Positions 39,987 through 47,709 of a stretch of DNA of 64,000 bases are shown here, in pieces. Below the pieces are notes generated by a model. The model did no database searches, had not been told where the DNA came from, and saw only the letters and a list, made by a program, of their open reading frames with translations. Position numbers and translations under genes: made by a program. Positions within the stretch are counted from its first letter, which is position 1. Every line of letters starts with the position of its first letter. Source of the stretch: Amarolinea sp964580725 (GTDB lineage: Bacteria; Chloroflexota; Anaerolineae; SSC4; Amarolineaceae); assembly GCA_964580725.1 (NCBI GenBank), contig CAZOLV010000002.1, forward strand, positions 62,001 through 126,000, given 5' to 3'.

Positions 39987-40853
39987 ATGGGAGAGATCAG
40001 TCTTGCCCAGGCTGTAGAGGAGTTTGCACGCGTGACGCAGGGCGCCGCGGCCGCTGACCTGGAGCGACCCTGGGAGTGGGGCGCCTATGACGAAGGCGTG
40101 CGCTTCGCCTTTTTTCGTACTTACGAGGAGCTGCGTGAACTGGCGGTGCGTCTGTTGACTGCCCGCAGCGCCGCCGGCTGCACGCCGACGGCCAGTCAGC
40201 GCATCCTGGCGCTCTATCACCTGGCGTATCGTGATCTGCGGGCCGCGCTGCTAGGTGTGTCGCCGGCCCTGGCCGTGCAGGCGCCTGCCGTGGGTGAATG
40301 GTCGGTGCAGCAAACCCTGGCCCACATGACGGAGGCCACGATCGGTTTCTACGCGGTGGTGCGCTGCACGCTGGACAACCGGCGCGGCGGCGGGGAAGAA
40401 CCGCCGGACATGACCGATGAGCTTTGGCAGTCCACGGCTGGCGTCAGTTTCGAGGCGCTGAACGCACAGCTCGAAGGCGAATTCGCGGGCCTCCTGGCCC
40501 TCGACGCCGCCTGGCATGATCGCGTCCTGGCCGAATTTGCCGACGTGACCGAAGAAGAGCTAAGCTGGCCCGCCCGCTACTGGGAAGGGTACGACATGCC
40601 GCTGCGCTTTCGCCTGCATCGCTTCGACGCACATCTGCGCCAGCATACCATCCAGGTGGATAAGACGCTGCTGGCGCTCGATCACGAACTCACAGAAGCC
40701 CGACGCCTGCTGCGCCTGATCTACTGTGCATTGGCCGAAGTCGAAGGTGCCTTGATCGGCGCACCGGGTCCTGTGGGCCTCGACCTTCGACGCCGAACCG
40801 CTACCGCCATCGCCGGCCGTACCCAAGAGATCGCCGCCATCCTGAAGTCATAG
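39987..40853 (+). CDS. DinB-like four-helix protein
   Basis: AAGGAGG (39974-39980) lies 6 nt before ATG 39987. The product is 288 residues and helical. The DinB-like features are VGEWSVQQTLAHMTEATIGF (first metal-site region), a middle segment with DMTDELWQSTAG, and RFRLHRFDAHLRQHTIQVDK with the paired His residues usual for the C-terminal helix. DinB-superfamily proteins are often metal-dependent thiol transferases or of unknown role. It follows the GyrA-CTD gene by 19 bp and may share its transcript. Confidence 0.78.
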   Translation: MGEISLAQAVEEFARVTQGAAAADLERPWEWGAYDEGVRFAFFRTYEELRELAVRLLTARSAAGCTPTASQRILALYHLAYRDLRAALLGVSPALAVQAPAVGEWSVQQTLAHMTEATIGFYAVVRCTLDNRRGGGEEPPDMTDELWQSTAGVSFEALNAQLEGEFAGLLALDAAWHDRVLAEFADVTEEELSWPARYWEGYDMPLRFRLHRFDAHLRQHTIQVDKTLLALDHELTEARRLLRLIYCALAEVEGALIGAPGPVGLDLRRRTATAIAGRTQEIAAILKS

Positions 40854-41013
40854 ACGACGAGCAATGACATCTGCTTGATCCTGCATGGAGGCGATCTGAG
40901 CGGGCAGTAGCGCGATCACATCGCCAGTCCTCATTTTTTTCGCCGGTGCCCCTGACCCCGTGGCGCACGCCGCTGTCACCTACGCCATTCCTGACCGCAT
41001 CTGAACTGCTGAC

Positions 41014-42366
41014 TCAGCCCGTTGCGCCAGCACTGCGCCAGGCGGCGACGCTGAAACCAAATCCTTTGGGCGTCATGGAGGGCAGGTAGGCCTTCTTCAG
41101 CCGATAGTTGGCCGGATTCAACCGCAGCTCGACGTGATGCAGCAGCGTTGCGATCACCAGCATGATCTGCACCTCGGCCAGGCCGGCACCCAGACAGGTG
41201 TGCGGCCCGGCGCCAAAGGGTGCAAAGACGCCGCGCTTCTTGTGCTCCAGGCGCGGCTCGCTGTAGCGCGTGATGTCAAACTCGTAGGGCCTGGCGTAGA
41301 ATTCCTCGGAAAAGTGCGGTGATGCGTTGGCCACCATGAAGTGCTCGCCCTTCGGAATGACGAAGCCGCCAAACTCGAGATCGCGGGCAGCCACGCGCGG
41401 CAGAACGCCCGCCACGGGGTAGAGGCGCAGGGCTTCCAGCGCCGTCGCGTGCAGCGTGGGCAAGGCGCGCAGACTGGCAGCGGCCGGCAGGCCGCCGGCA
41501 AAGGCCTCGTCAACTTCCTTGCGCGCCTGTGCCAGGATGTCCGGGTGCTTGAGCAGCTCGTAGAGCATGAAAGAGGAGACATTGGCCACGGTGTCGAGGC
41601 CGGCAAAGTAGCCCGCCAGGGTCAGAAAGAGCGCCTCGTCGTGATTTAGAAACTCCGGGTCCTGCTGGCTGACGTCGGCCAGATTGTCCAGGAAGTTGTC
41701 TTCATCGGCCTCTGGACGGTTCGCCTGCCGCTCGCTGAAGACCGCGCGGGCAAAGTCCTTGACGCGCGCCCGCGCCCGCTGATATTCCGGCCGTTGCAGC
41801 TTGCTGACCGGCCGCGCCCGCGAGATGTAGACCTCCATCAGAGTGTTCCACCACAGCACGATGTCGTCGAAATGATCGCCAGGTGTGCGCCCGTTGCTCA
41901 ACAGCCCCAGGATGTCGGCGGTGATGCGCTGCATGAACCGCACGCCTTCGATGCGGGCGCCAACCGGATGGCGGCGCAGCGACTCGACGACGACGTTTGC
42001 GGCCAGGGGGATGTTGCTCGTCAGCGCCTCGCGAGAGAAGCTCTGTCGCATCAAGCGGCGCATACGGGCATGTTCCGGGCCGTCGAGCATGGTCAGCGTG
42101 CGGCGGCCGCCAAAGTCGCGTACCACCGGCTCCCAGATGTCCCAGGCAGTGAACGCGTCGGCCTGCGTCGCCAAGGCGATGTTGATCTCCGGCCCCGCCA
42201 GCACCTTGAATTCGCGCCCCAGGGCGCGCACGCGGAAGATCACGCCGAGCTGGCGATACTGGGTGTAGAAGAAGTCCTGCGCATCGTTGGCCAGGGCCAA
42301 AATGCTGCCGACGAACGGCAGACCCGGCGCCAGCGGCGGCATGCGAGTCGTTGTGTCAGTTTTCAT
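41014..42366 (-). CDS. Cytochrome P450
   Basis: The product is 450 residues. The haem-binding loop is FAPFGAGPHTCLGAGLAE with proximal Cys391. The I-helix oxygen-activation motif is GYFAGLDTVAN, the K-helix ExxR is ALEALRLYP, and the perforated region is FDITRYSEPRLE. It lacks an N-terminal membrane anchor, so it is probably a soluble bacterial monooxygenase that needs ferredoxin and reductase partners, none encoded nearby. The substrate cannot be inferred. Resemblance to CYP51/CYP120-like proline-rich starts (MPPLAPGLPFVGSILAL) is general to the superfamily. It appears to be monocistronic. Confidence 0.95.
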   Translation of the reverse strand: MKTDTTTRMPPLAPGLPFVGSILALANDAQDFFYTQYRQLGVIFRVRALGREFKVLAGPEINIALATQADAFTAWDIWEPVVRDFGGRRTLTMLDGPEHARMRRLMRQSFSREALTSNIPLAANVVVESLRRHPVGARIEGVRFMQRITADILGLLSNGRTPGDHFDDIVLWWNTLMEVYISRARPVSKLQRPEYQRARARVKDFARAVFSERQANRPEADEDNFLDNLADVSQQDPEFLNHDEALFLTLAGYFAGLDTVANVSSFMLYELLKHPDILAQARKEVDEAFAGGLPAAASLRALPTLHATALEALRLYPVAGVLPRVAARDLEFGGFVIPKGEHFMVANASPHFSEEFYARPYEFDITRYSEPRLEHKKRGVFAPFGAGPHTCLGAGLAEVQIMLVIATLLHHVELRLNPANYRLKKAYLPSMTPKGFGFSVAAWRSAGATG

Positions 42367-42500
42367 GGGTATCTTTCACTGATGTTTGGATAGTTGCGCT
42401 TGCGCCTGCATCTGCGTCAGGCGATCAAGCGTCGAGGATCAGCGGGGGAGGGGGATCAGGTGAACGCGCCGGCCAGGAGGGCCGCTGGCCGGCGTCGAGA

Positions 42501-42695
42501 TCAGGGGTGCTGTGCGGAAGGTGCGTTCAGTGGCAGCGTTTCACGGCGCCGCCCGCCCGTTTCCGCATCGAACACCGCACGCTGGCGCTCGCCGCAGCGG
42601 TCACACAGGGTGATCGTTTCGACGACGCCGAAGTGCTGCTGGCGCTGTTCCAGCCGCCAATGGTGTCCCAGAATCGTACAGATGATGTTGCGCAT
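42501..42695 (-). CDS. Small Cys/His protein, probable zinc ribbon
   Basis: The product is 64 residues. CTILGHHW and LCDRCGERQRA supply Cys, His-His and CxxC ligands for a zinc ribbon. The gene is well supported for its size, with GGGAGG about 8 nt before the ATG and a near-consensus promoter 60 bp upstream. No membrane segment or known family was recognised. It stands alone between the P450 and the two-component pair. Confidence 0.72.
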   Translation of the reverse strand: MRNIICTILGHHWRLEQRQQHFGVVETITLCDRCGERQRAVFDAETGGRRRETLPLNAPSAQHP

Positions 42696-42755
42696 GGTGC
42701 AACCTCCCTTCAGCGAGCCGATACGCCCAATGCGCCGATCGTGCTTGCCTCTTTG

Positions 42756-42784
42756 ATTATAGTCCTTTTCGCCGCGCTTGACAA
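42756..42784 (-). promoter_or_regulatory. Strong sigma-70-type promoter of the small Cys/His gene
   Basis: On the minus strand, TTGTCA (42779-42784) and a perfect TATAAT (42756-42761) are separated by 17 bp. The site is about 60 bp before ATG 42695 and just after the response-regulator stop codon. Confidence 0.72.
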
Positions 42785-42847
42785 CCCCCCTGCAAAGGCC
42801 AAAGCTGTCCTTTTCGCCGGGCCTGGCAAATCCGCTGCGAACGTCAG

Positions 42848-43513
42848 TTAGACGCCCAGATTGGCCAGCGGGTCATCCATTTCCTCCAGTGTGGCCAAAC
42901 CGTAGCGCACGGCCAGCAGCGCGGCCTGCGTCCGATCCAGCACGCCGAGCTTGCTCAGAGTCGAGCTGACGTAGCCTTTGACCGTCGCCTCGGTCAGGCA
43001 CAGCGCCGCGCCGATCTCTTTGTTGCTGCGCCCATGCGCAATCAGGCGCAGAATCTCGCGCTCGCGTACGGTGAGCGCCGCCATGGGGTCGGCGGGGGCG
43101 GGCATTCGAGTCATGAGACGGCGCAGGATGGTTGGGTGCATTTGGGGCCGACCGGCGGCCGCGCCGCGAATGGCTGCAATCAATTCATCGCCGCTGATAT
43201 CTTTGAGCAGGTAGCCGGTGACGCCGGCGCGCAGCGCCGCATAGAGCTGGGCATCGCTGCCAAAACTGGTCAGCATGACGAGCGCCACGGCCGGCTGGCT
43301 GGCGTGAATCGCCGCCGCCGCCGCGATGCCGTCCATGTCGGGCATCTCGATGTCGAGCAGGGCAACGTCGGGGTGAGCGGTGGCGGCCAAGGCAACCGCT
43401 TCGCGCCCGGTGCGCGCTTCGCCAACCAGGCGCATCTCCGGCTCGGCTGCGATGGTTTGCCGCAGGCCGCGCCGCACCAGCTCATGGTCGTCGGCAATCA
43501 AGATCTGGATCAT
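42848..43513 (-). CDS. NarL/LuxR-family response regulator
   Basis: The product is 221 residues. The receiver shows D8-D9, phospho-acceptor D54 (VALLDIEMPD), MLTSFG and the Lys of LLKDIS. The LuxR helix-turn-helix covers about 145-205 (LTVREREILRLIAHGRSN, EIGAALCLTEATVKGYVSST). It follows the sensor kinase by 33 nt and is its evident partner. The divergent lipoprotein/ABC efflux operon that starts 200 bp from the kinase is the most likely target, by position only. Confidence 0.95.
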   Translation of the reverse strand: MIQILIADDHELVRRGLRQTIAAEPEMRLVGEARTGREAVALAATAHPDVALLDIEMPDMDGIAAAAAIHASQPAVALVMLTSFGSDAQLYAALRAGVTGYLLKDISGDELIAAIRGAAAGRPQMHPTILRRLMTRMPAPADPMAALTVREREILRLIAHGRSNKEIGAALCLTEATVKGYVSSTLSKLGVLDRTQAALLAVRYGLATLEEMDDPLANLGV

Positions 43514-43546
43514 GTTTCCTCCTGTCGCACTCCCGCTCTACTCTTG

Positions 43547-45562
43547 TCACAGCGCCACATTGACCTGCACGCTGGCGCCGGCGCCAGGCGCGGAGGCGAC
43601 GCGCACCGTTCCGTCCAGGGCGGCCACACGTTCGCCGATGCCGCGCAGCCCCAGGCCCGTCGTCTGGCCGGCCGGATCGAATCCCTGCCCATCGTCGGTC
43701 ACGGTGAGCGTCAAGCGCCCGGCCTCTTCTGTCAACGCACAGTGCGCCTGGCTCGCCCCGCTGTGTTTGACGACATTGTGCAGCGCCTCACGCGCCACGG
43801 CCAAAAGCTCATTGGTCATCTGCGCCGGCAACAGGCAGGCGGCAGGCAGATCGAGCGTGACATGCAGCGCGTGTTGGCGCTGCAACCCGGCGCAATGGGC
43901 GCGCAGGGCAGCCGCCAGATCGCTTTCGGCGACGAGCGGGCTGCGCAACTGCGTCAGCAGCGCCCGCATCTCGGCCAGCGCCGTGCGTGCGGCAGCCTCC
44001 TGTTCGGTCAACGCGGCGCAAGCGCCGTCAGGATCGCGGCGCACCTGATTGCGGACGTGACGCAACCCCAGGCTGATGCTGAAGAGCGTTTGTGTGACCG
44101 AATCGTGCAGGTCGCGGGCCAGGTGCTGGCGCGTCTCTATCACCGCCAGGGTGCGCTGCTGATCCACCACCTGCGCTGTGCGTTCGGTGATGCGCGTTTC
44201 CAGCTCGCGGTTGAGCGCATCGAGAGCATCGAAGGACTCGGCGTAGGCCAGCGCCAGGGCGGCCTGTTGGGTCAATGCCTGCAACTGCGCCTGTTCCTCG
44301 GCGTCGAACGGTGGGCCAAGCGGGCGCGGCCCTAGCTCGTAGTGTCCAAGCATGCGACCACCTACCACCAACGGGGCGCTCCATGCCGGTGGGTGGGGCG
44401 TTGGGCCGGCGCTGGCGGTGGGCGGGGCCGCGTCGAGCGCAGTCAGCGTTAGTGCGCCCCAACCGGCGCCCAGCCGGCGCGGCAGTTGATCGGTCAACAG
44501 CGCCGTGACCTCATCGCGCCGCACGACGGTGGTCAGCGTCGCCTGGGCGGCGCGCACGGCGCTCTGAAACGTCAGGCGTTCGGGGTAGAACAGCCGGTCA
44601 ATGGCCCATTGGGCGCGGCCGCGCAGCGGGTTGAAGGCGGCCGCTGCCGCAAAAAGCACGACCAGCGCAGCGGCGTTGCGAAACTGCGGCAAGGCCGCCA
44701 GCAACGTGGCGGTGAGCAGCGAGGTCAGCCCAAAGTAGATCGCCAGCAGGGCCAGGGAGAGCGCGCCGTAGGCCAGGCCGCGCCGCAGCGCCGCATCAAT
44801 GCCAAACAGATCATGGCGCAGAATGGTGTAGGCGACGCCAACCGGCCAGATCAGTTGTCCTGCCAACAACCACTCATCGCTGACCAGCGGCTTGCCCGTC
44901 AGAAAGCCGAGCAGGCGCAGGTAGAAGGGGATGTAGGAGATGACCATGATGAACAGCAGCAACCGCGCCTGGCGGGCGGCGCGCACGGCGGTCGGACCGC
45001 GACTGGCGTGGAAGAGCTGCACCAGAGAGCCGAACAGCAGCGCCAACAGCCAGAAGAACGAGGCGATTGCCAGAGGCAGGCGCAGGCCGGACGCGGCGGT
45101 CAGTATGCCGAGCAACAGTGCGGCCGAAACGGCATAGACCACCGCCAGCCCGCTGCCGGTCAGTCTGCTGCGCACAGGAAAGCGCGCCGCCAGATGCAGC
45201 GCCAACGGGCCAAGCGCCATCGCGTTCACCAGGCGCAGGATGGCCAGCGGTGAGAGGGCGCTGGCGCCGAGCGGTCCGCTGGTCAGGCGCGGCAGATCGT
45301 AAAAGTCGAAGGGAAGCGCCAGAAAGCTGGCGCCGACGATGGCCAGGCAAGCGGCCAATAGCGTCGTCGTGTTGGGACGCAGCAGCGCCGGAATCAGTCC
45401 CGTGAAGAGCGCCAGCGCCGCCACTGCCAACGAAAAACGCGTCACGGCAAGCGGCTCGCTCTGCGCCGCCAACCCAAAGGCCAGCGCCTCCGCCGCAATC
45501 AACATCGCCAACAACCACAATACCTTCGAATCGGCTCGCCCCATCGGCGTCATCCCAATCAC
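43547..45562 (-). CDS. Membrane sensor histidine kinase, NarX/DesK type with GAF-like domain
   Basis: The product is 671 residues from GTG 45562, with ATG codons at 45553 and 45544 as alternatives. About nine membrane helices (to about residue 330) form the sensor. A GAF-like domain follows (about 345-455). HisKA_3 has phospho-acceptor H486 in ARDLHDSVTQTLFSISLGLR. The HATPase domain has the N-box region AREALHNVVKHSGAS, DDGQGFDP and GLGLRGIGERV. It should phosphorylate the LuxR-type regulator encoded next. The membrane part may sense envelope or antimicrobial stress if it controls the divergent efflux operon. Confidence 0.92.
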   Translation of the reverse strand: MIGMTPMGRADSKVLWLLAMLIAAEALAFGLAAQSEPLAVTRFSLAVAALALFTGLIPALLRPNTTTLLAACLAIVGASFLALPFDFYDLPRLTSGPLGASALSPLAILRLVNAMALGPLALHLAARFPVRSRLTGSGLAVVYAVSAALLLGILTAASGLRLPLAIASFFWLLALLFGSLVQLFHASRGPTAVRAARQARLLLFIMVISYIPFYLRLLGFLTGKPLVSDEWLLAGQLIWPVGVAYTILRHDLFGIDAALRRGLAYGALSLALLAIYFGLTSLLTATLLAALPQFRNAAALVVLFAAAAAFNPLRGRAQWAIDRLFYPERLTFQSAVRAAQATLTTVVRRDEVTALLTDQLPRRLGAGWGALTLTALDAAPPTASAGPTPHPPAWSAPLVVGGRMLGHYELGPRPLGPPFDAEEQAQLQALTQQAALALAYAESFDALDALNRELETRITERTAQVVDQQRTLAVIETRQHLARDLHDSVTQTLFSISLGLRHVRNQVRRDPDGACAALTEQEAAARTALAEMRALLTQLRSPLVAESDLAAALRAHCAGLQRQHALHVTLDLPAACLLPAQMTNELLAVAREALHNVVKHSGASQAHCALTEEAGRLTLTVTDDGQGFDPAGQTTGLGLRGIGERVAALDGTVRVASAPGAGASVQVNVAL

Positions 45563-45608
45563 TCTGCCCTCTGACCTCCGCCCCCGTCCCGGTTCCCACG
45601 ACTTCCCA

Positions 45609-45614
45609 ATTATA
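45609..45614 (-). promoter_or_regulatory. Possible -10 element for the kinase/regulator operon
   Basis: A perfect TATAAT reads on the minus strand about 47 bp before GTG 45562. No good -35 hexamer lies at 16-18 bp, so an activator-dependent or extended promoter is possible. Confidence 0.35.
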
Positions 45615-45661
45615 CCACCCTTCCTCCCAACGCAGGGTGCAAACTCCCTACGAATGGGGGG

Positions 45662-45690
45662 TTGTCACAGCAAGGCCGATTTGCTATCCT
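45662..45690 (+). promoter_or_regulatory. Promoter of the lipoprotein/ABC efflux operon
   Basis: TTGTCA (45662-45667) and TATCCT (45685-45690) lie 17 bp apart on the plus strand, 72 bp before ATG 45763, in the divergent region shared with the two-component genes. Confidence 0.55.
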
Positions 45691-45762
45691 GTCGTTACAG
45701 CGGTGCGGTACATTTGCCCTTGATCGTGCTTGCCCGCTTGATCTCAAAAAAAAGAGGTTCTG

Positions 45763-46902
45763 ATGCCAATCCTTGCTTACTGGATGAAAAACAAAACTCT
45801 GCACGGCGCCGTGACTGGGCTGGCGCTGCTGCTGTCTCTGATGCTGGTTGGCTGCGCAGGCGAACCGGCGCCCAAAGCGGCCGATGTCATCGGCGCTGAC
45901 CTGGATGTGCGCGGCTTCGTCGAGACCGCCGATGGCAGTCTGCGCGTGAGCGGCCGGGGCGGGCTGTTGCTGTCGCTGCAGCGGCAGATCAACCCGCCGT
46001 CCGCGCCGGCCGGCTGGAGCCTGGTCGGCCCCACCTTCGATGTGACGGCCCACGACCGCCAGCGCCAACCGGTGCGACAGCTCGCCTCACGCCTGCTGCT
46101 GCGCTTTGCAACAGCCGACGACCGGCCGCTGACCATCCTGGTGCATGATGGCCAGAACTGGCAGGTCGTCGCCAGCGACCTGGACGACAACGGCTTCCTC
46201 GCCGCCAGCGTTGATCACCTGACGCCCTACGCTGTCGGCGCGCCGAAAGGCAGAGGGCCGCAGCAGGCCGCCCCTGCGCAAGGCACGCGTGCCCGTCCAA
46301 CGGGGGCACGCCCCACGACGCCAGCCGCGCCGGCGGCGCGCGTCACGACAGTGGTGACGCCAGCCGCGCCGGCGCCGCGCGTCACGACAGTGGTGACGCC
46401 AGCCGCGCCGGCGGCGGCGCAAAGCGCACTGGCCGCCGCAATCCAACCGATCAAAGGCGCGACGGTGCGCGTCACACAGGCGACCGGCTTCACCGGCAGC
46501 TTCTACGTGACGCTGCCCCCGCCGCTGCAAGAAATTTTGGGCGCCGCGCTCAGTGCAGGCGGCGCGGGTTATTACGGCATCTACAGCGCCGTCAACGAGG
46601 CTGTGACGATCCAAGCCGCCGGGGGCAGCGCCAGCGGTGTACTGACGCTCCTGGTCGAGCCAAAAACGACCATGCCCGCCAGCGCCGATGAGGCGCTGGC
46701 GCAACTGCACACGCTCTTTCCCGGCGTCAGTGCAACGTTGGCGCCGGTAGCGGTTGATGGGGCCGGCTCGGCGACCGCCTACGCCTTCTACGGCGTCAGC
46801 GGCGACACAGCCAGTTCGGTTGGCTTCGTCTCCTACGAAGGGTTGGCGCTGGCCTATGCGCTGATCGGCAGCGGCAGTTATGCCGCACTGCCGCCCCATT
46901 GA
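45763..46902 (+). CDS. Lipoprotein of unknown function with repeated Ala/Pro/Thr linker
   Basis: ATG 45763 has AAGAGG at 5-6 nt, better than the in-frame ATG 21 bp later. The product is 379 residues. The signal sequence ends at lipobox LMLVGC. An N-terminal beta-rich domain (about 40-155) includes LLLRFATADDRPLTILVHDG and DHLTPYAVGAP. A linker made of two exact-length 13-residue repeats (PAAPAARVTTVVT type) leads to a C-terminal domain (about 230-379) with SFYVTLPPPLQEILGAALS and LAYALIGSGSYAALPP. It may be a substrate-binding or sensing partner of the ABC efflux set that begins 78 bp downstream. Confidence 0.8.
   Translation: MPILAYWMKNKTLHGAVTGLALLLSLMLVGCAGEPAPKAADVIGADLDVRGFVETADGSLRVSGRGGLLLSLQRQINPPSAPAGWSLVGPTFDVTAHDRQRQPVRQLASRLLLRFATADDRPLTILVHDGQNWQVVASDLDDNGFLAASVDHLTPYAVGAPKGRGPQQAAPAQGTRARPTGARPTTPAAPAARVTTVVTPAAPAPRVTTVVTPAAPAAAQSALAAAIQPIKGATVRVTQATGFTGSFYVTLPPPLQEILGAALSAGGAGYYGIYSAVNEAVTIQAAGGSASGVLTLLVEPKTTMPASADEALAQLHTLFPGVSATLAPVAVDGAGSATAYAFYGVSGDTASSVGFVSYEGLALAYALIGSGSYAALPPH
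46321..46414. repeat. 39-bp in-frame tandem repeat in the lipoprotein linker
   Basis: Two 39-bp units (46321-46359 and 46360-46398) begin CCAGCCGCGCCGG and end CGACAGTGGTGACG, with one internal difference, followed by a partial third. Because 39 is divisible by three, copy-number change would alter only linker length. Confidence 0.85.
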
Positions 46903-46979
46903 GCAGACAGCGCGCCGGCGGGCATCTCCTACGCCGCCAGCGCATGGCCCAAAAGCATCGAGAAAACTGGACGTCAACC

Positions 46980-47660
46980 ATGAACAGACAAGCAATCGTA
47001 TCGCTTTCGCATCTTGTCAAAGAGTATCAAACCGGCGCCGGGCCGGTGACGGTGCTGCGCGATGTTTCCCTGACCGTGGGCGGCGGCGAGTTCGTCGCCG
47101 TCGTCGGCCCCAGCGGCTCCGGCAAATCCACGCTCATCAACATGGTCACCGGCATTGACCGGCCGACCCGCGGCGAGGTCAACGTGGACGGGACGCGGCT
47201 CAACGACCTGGACGAAAACCAGATGGCGCGCTGGCGTGGCCGCCGCCTGGGCGTGATCTTCCAGTTCTTCCAACTGTTGCCCACGCTGACCATCCTGGAA
47301 AACGTCATGCTGCCGATGGACTTCTGCAACACTTTTCCCGTGCGACAGCGCAAAAACCGGGCGCTCGATCTGCTGGCGCAGGTGGGCGTGGCCGATCAGG
47401 CGCACAAACTGCCCGGCTCGATCAGCGGCGGCCAACAGCAGCGCGCCGCCATTGCCCGCGCCCTGGCCAACGATCCTCCCCTGCTCGTGGGCGATGAGCC
47501 GACCGGCAACCTGGACAGCCGCAGCGCCGATCAGGTCTTTGCCCTCTTCGACGCCCTGGTCGCCGGCGGCAAAACCCTCATCATGGTGACGCACGACCGT
47601 GACCTGGCCGCACGCGCCCCGCGCGTCGTGCGCGTGCAGGATGGCCGCATCGCGGCTTGA
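46980..47660 (+). CDS. ABC transporter ATP-binding protein, MacB/LolD type
   Basis: The product is 226 residues. Walker A is VGPSGSGKST, the Q-loop lies in GVIFQFFQLLPTLTILENVM, the signature is SISGGQQQRAAIARAL, Walker B is LLVGDEPTGNLD and the H-loop is MVTHDRDLA. The SxxGGQQQR pattern and the DEPTGNLDS end are typical of MacB/LolD/FtsE-type ATPases, which drive mechanotransmission rather than direct transport. Walker B has Gly-Asp (VGDE) where Ala-Asp is usual. It forms a tripartite set with the next two genes. Confidence 0.95.
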   Translation: MNRQAIVSLSHLVKEYQTGAGPVTVLRDVSLTVGGGEFVAVVGPSGSGKSTLINMVTGIDRPTRGEVNVDGTRLNDLDENQMARWRGRRLGVIFQFFQLLPTLTILENVMLPMDFCNTFPVRQRKNRALDLLAQVGVADQAHKLPGSISGGQQQRAAIARALANDPPLLVGDEPTGNLDSRSADQVFALFDALVAGGKTLIMVTHDRDLAARAPRVVRVQDGRIAA

Positions 47661-47709
47661 CGGAGCGTCGCGCCGATCAGGCCAAGACAACAGCGAGGAA
47701 ACACGATCA

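Noticed and set aside
40854..41013. Terminator after the DinB-like gene
   Set aside because: GGCGAT and ATCGCC can pair around a 24-nt loop and a T-run follows 8 bases later, but the stem is only 6 bp, too weak to claim.
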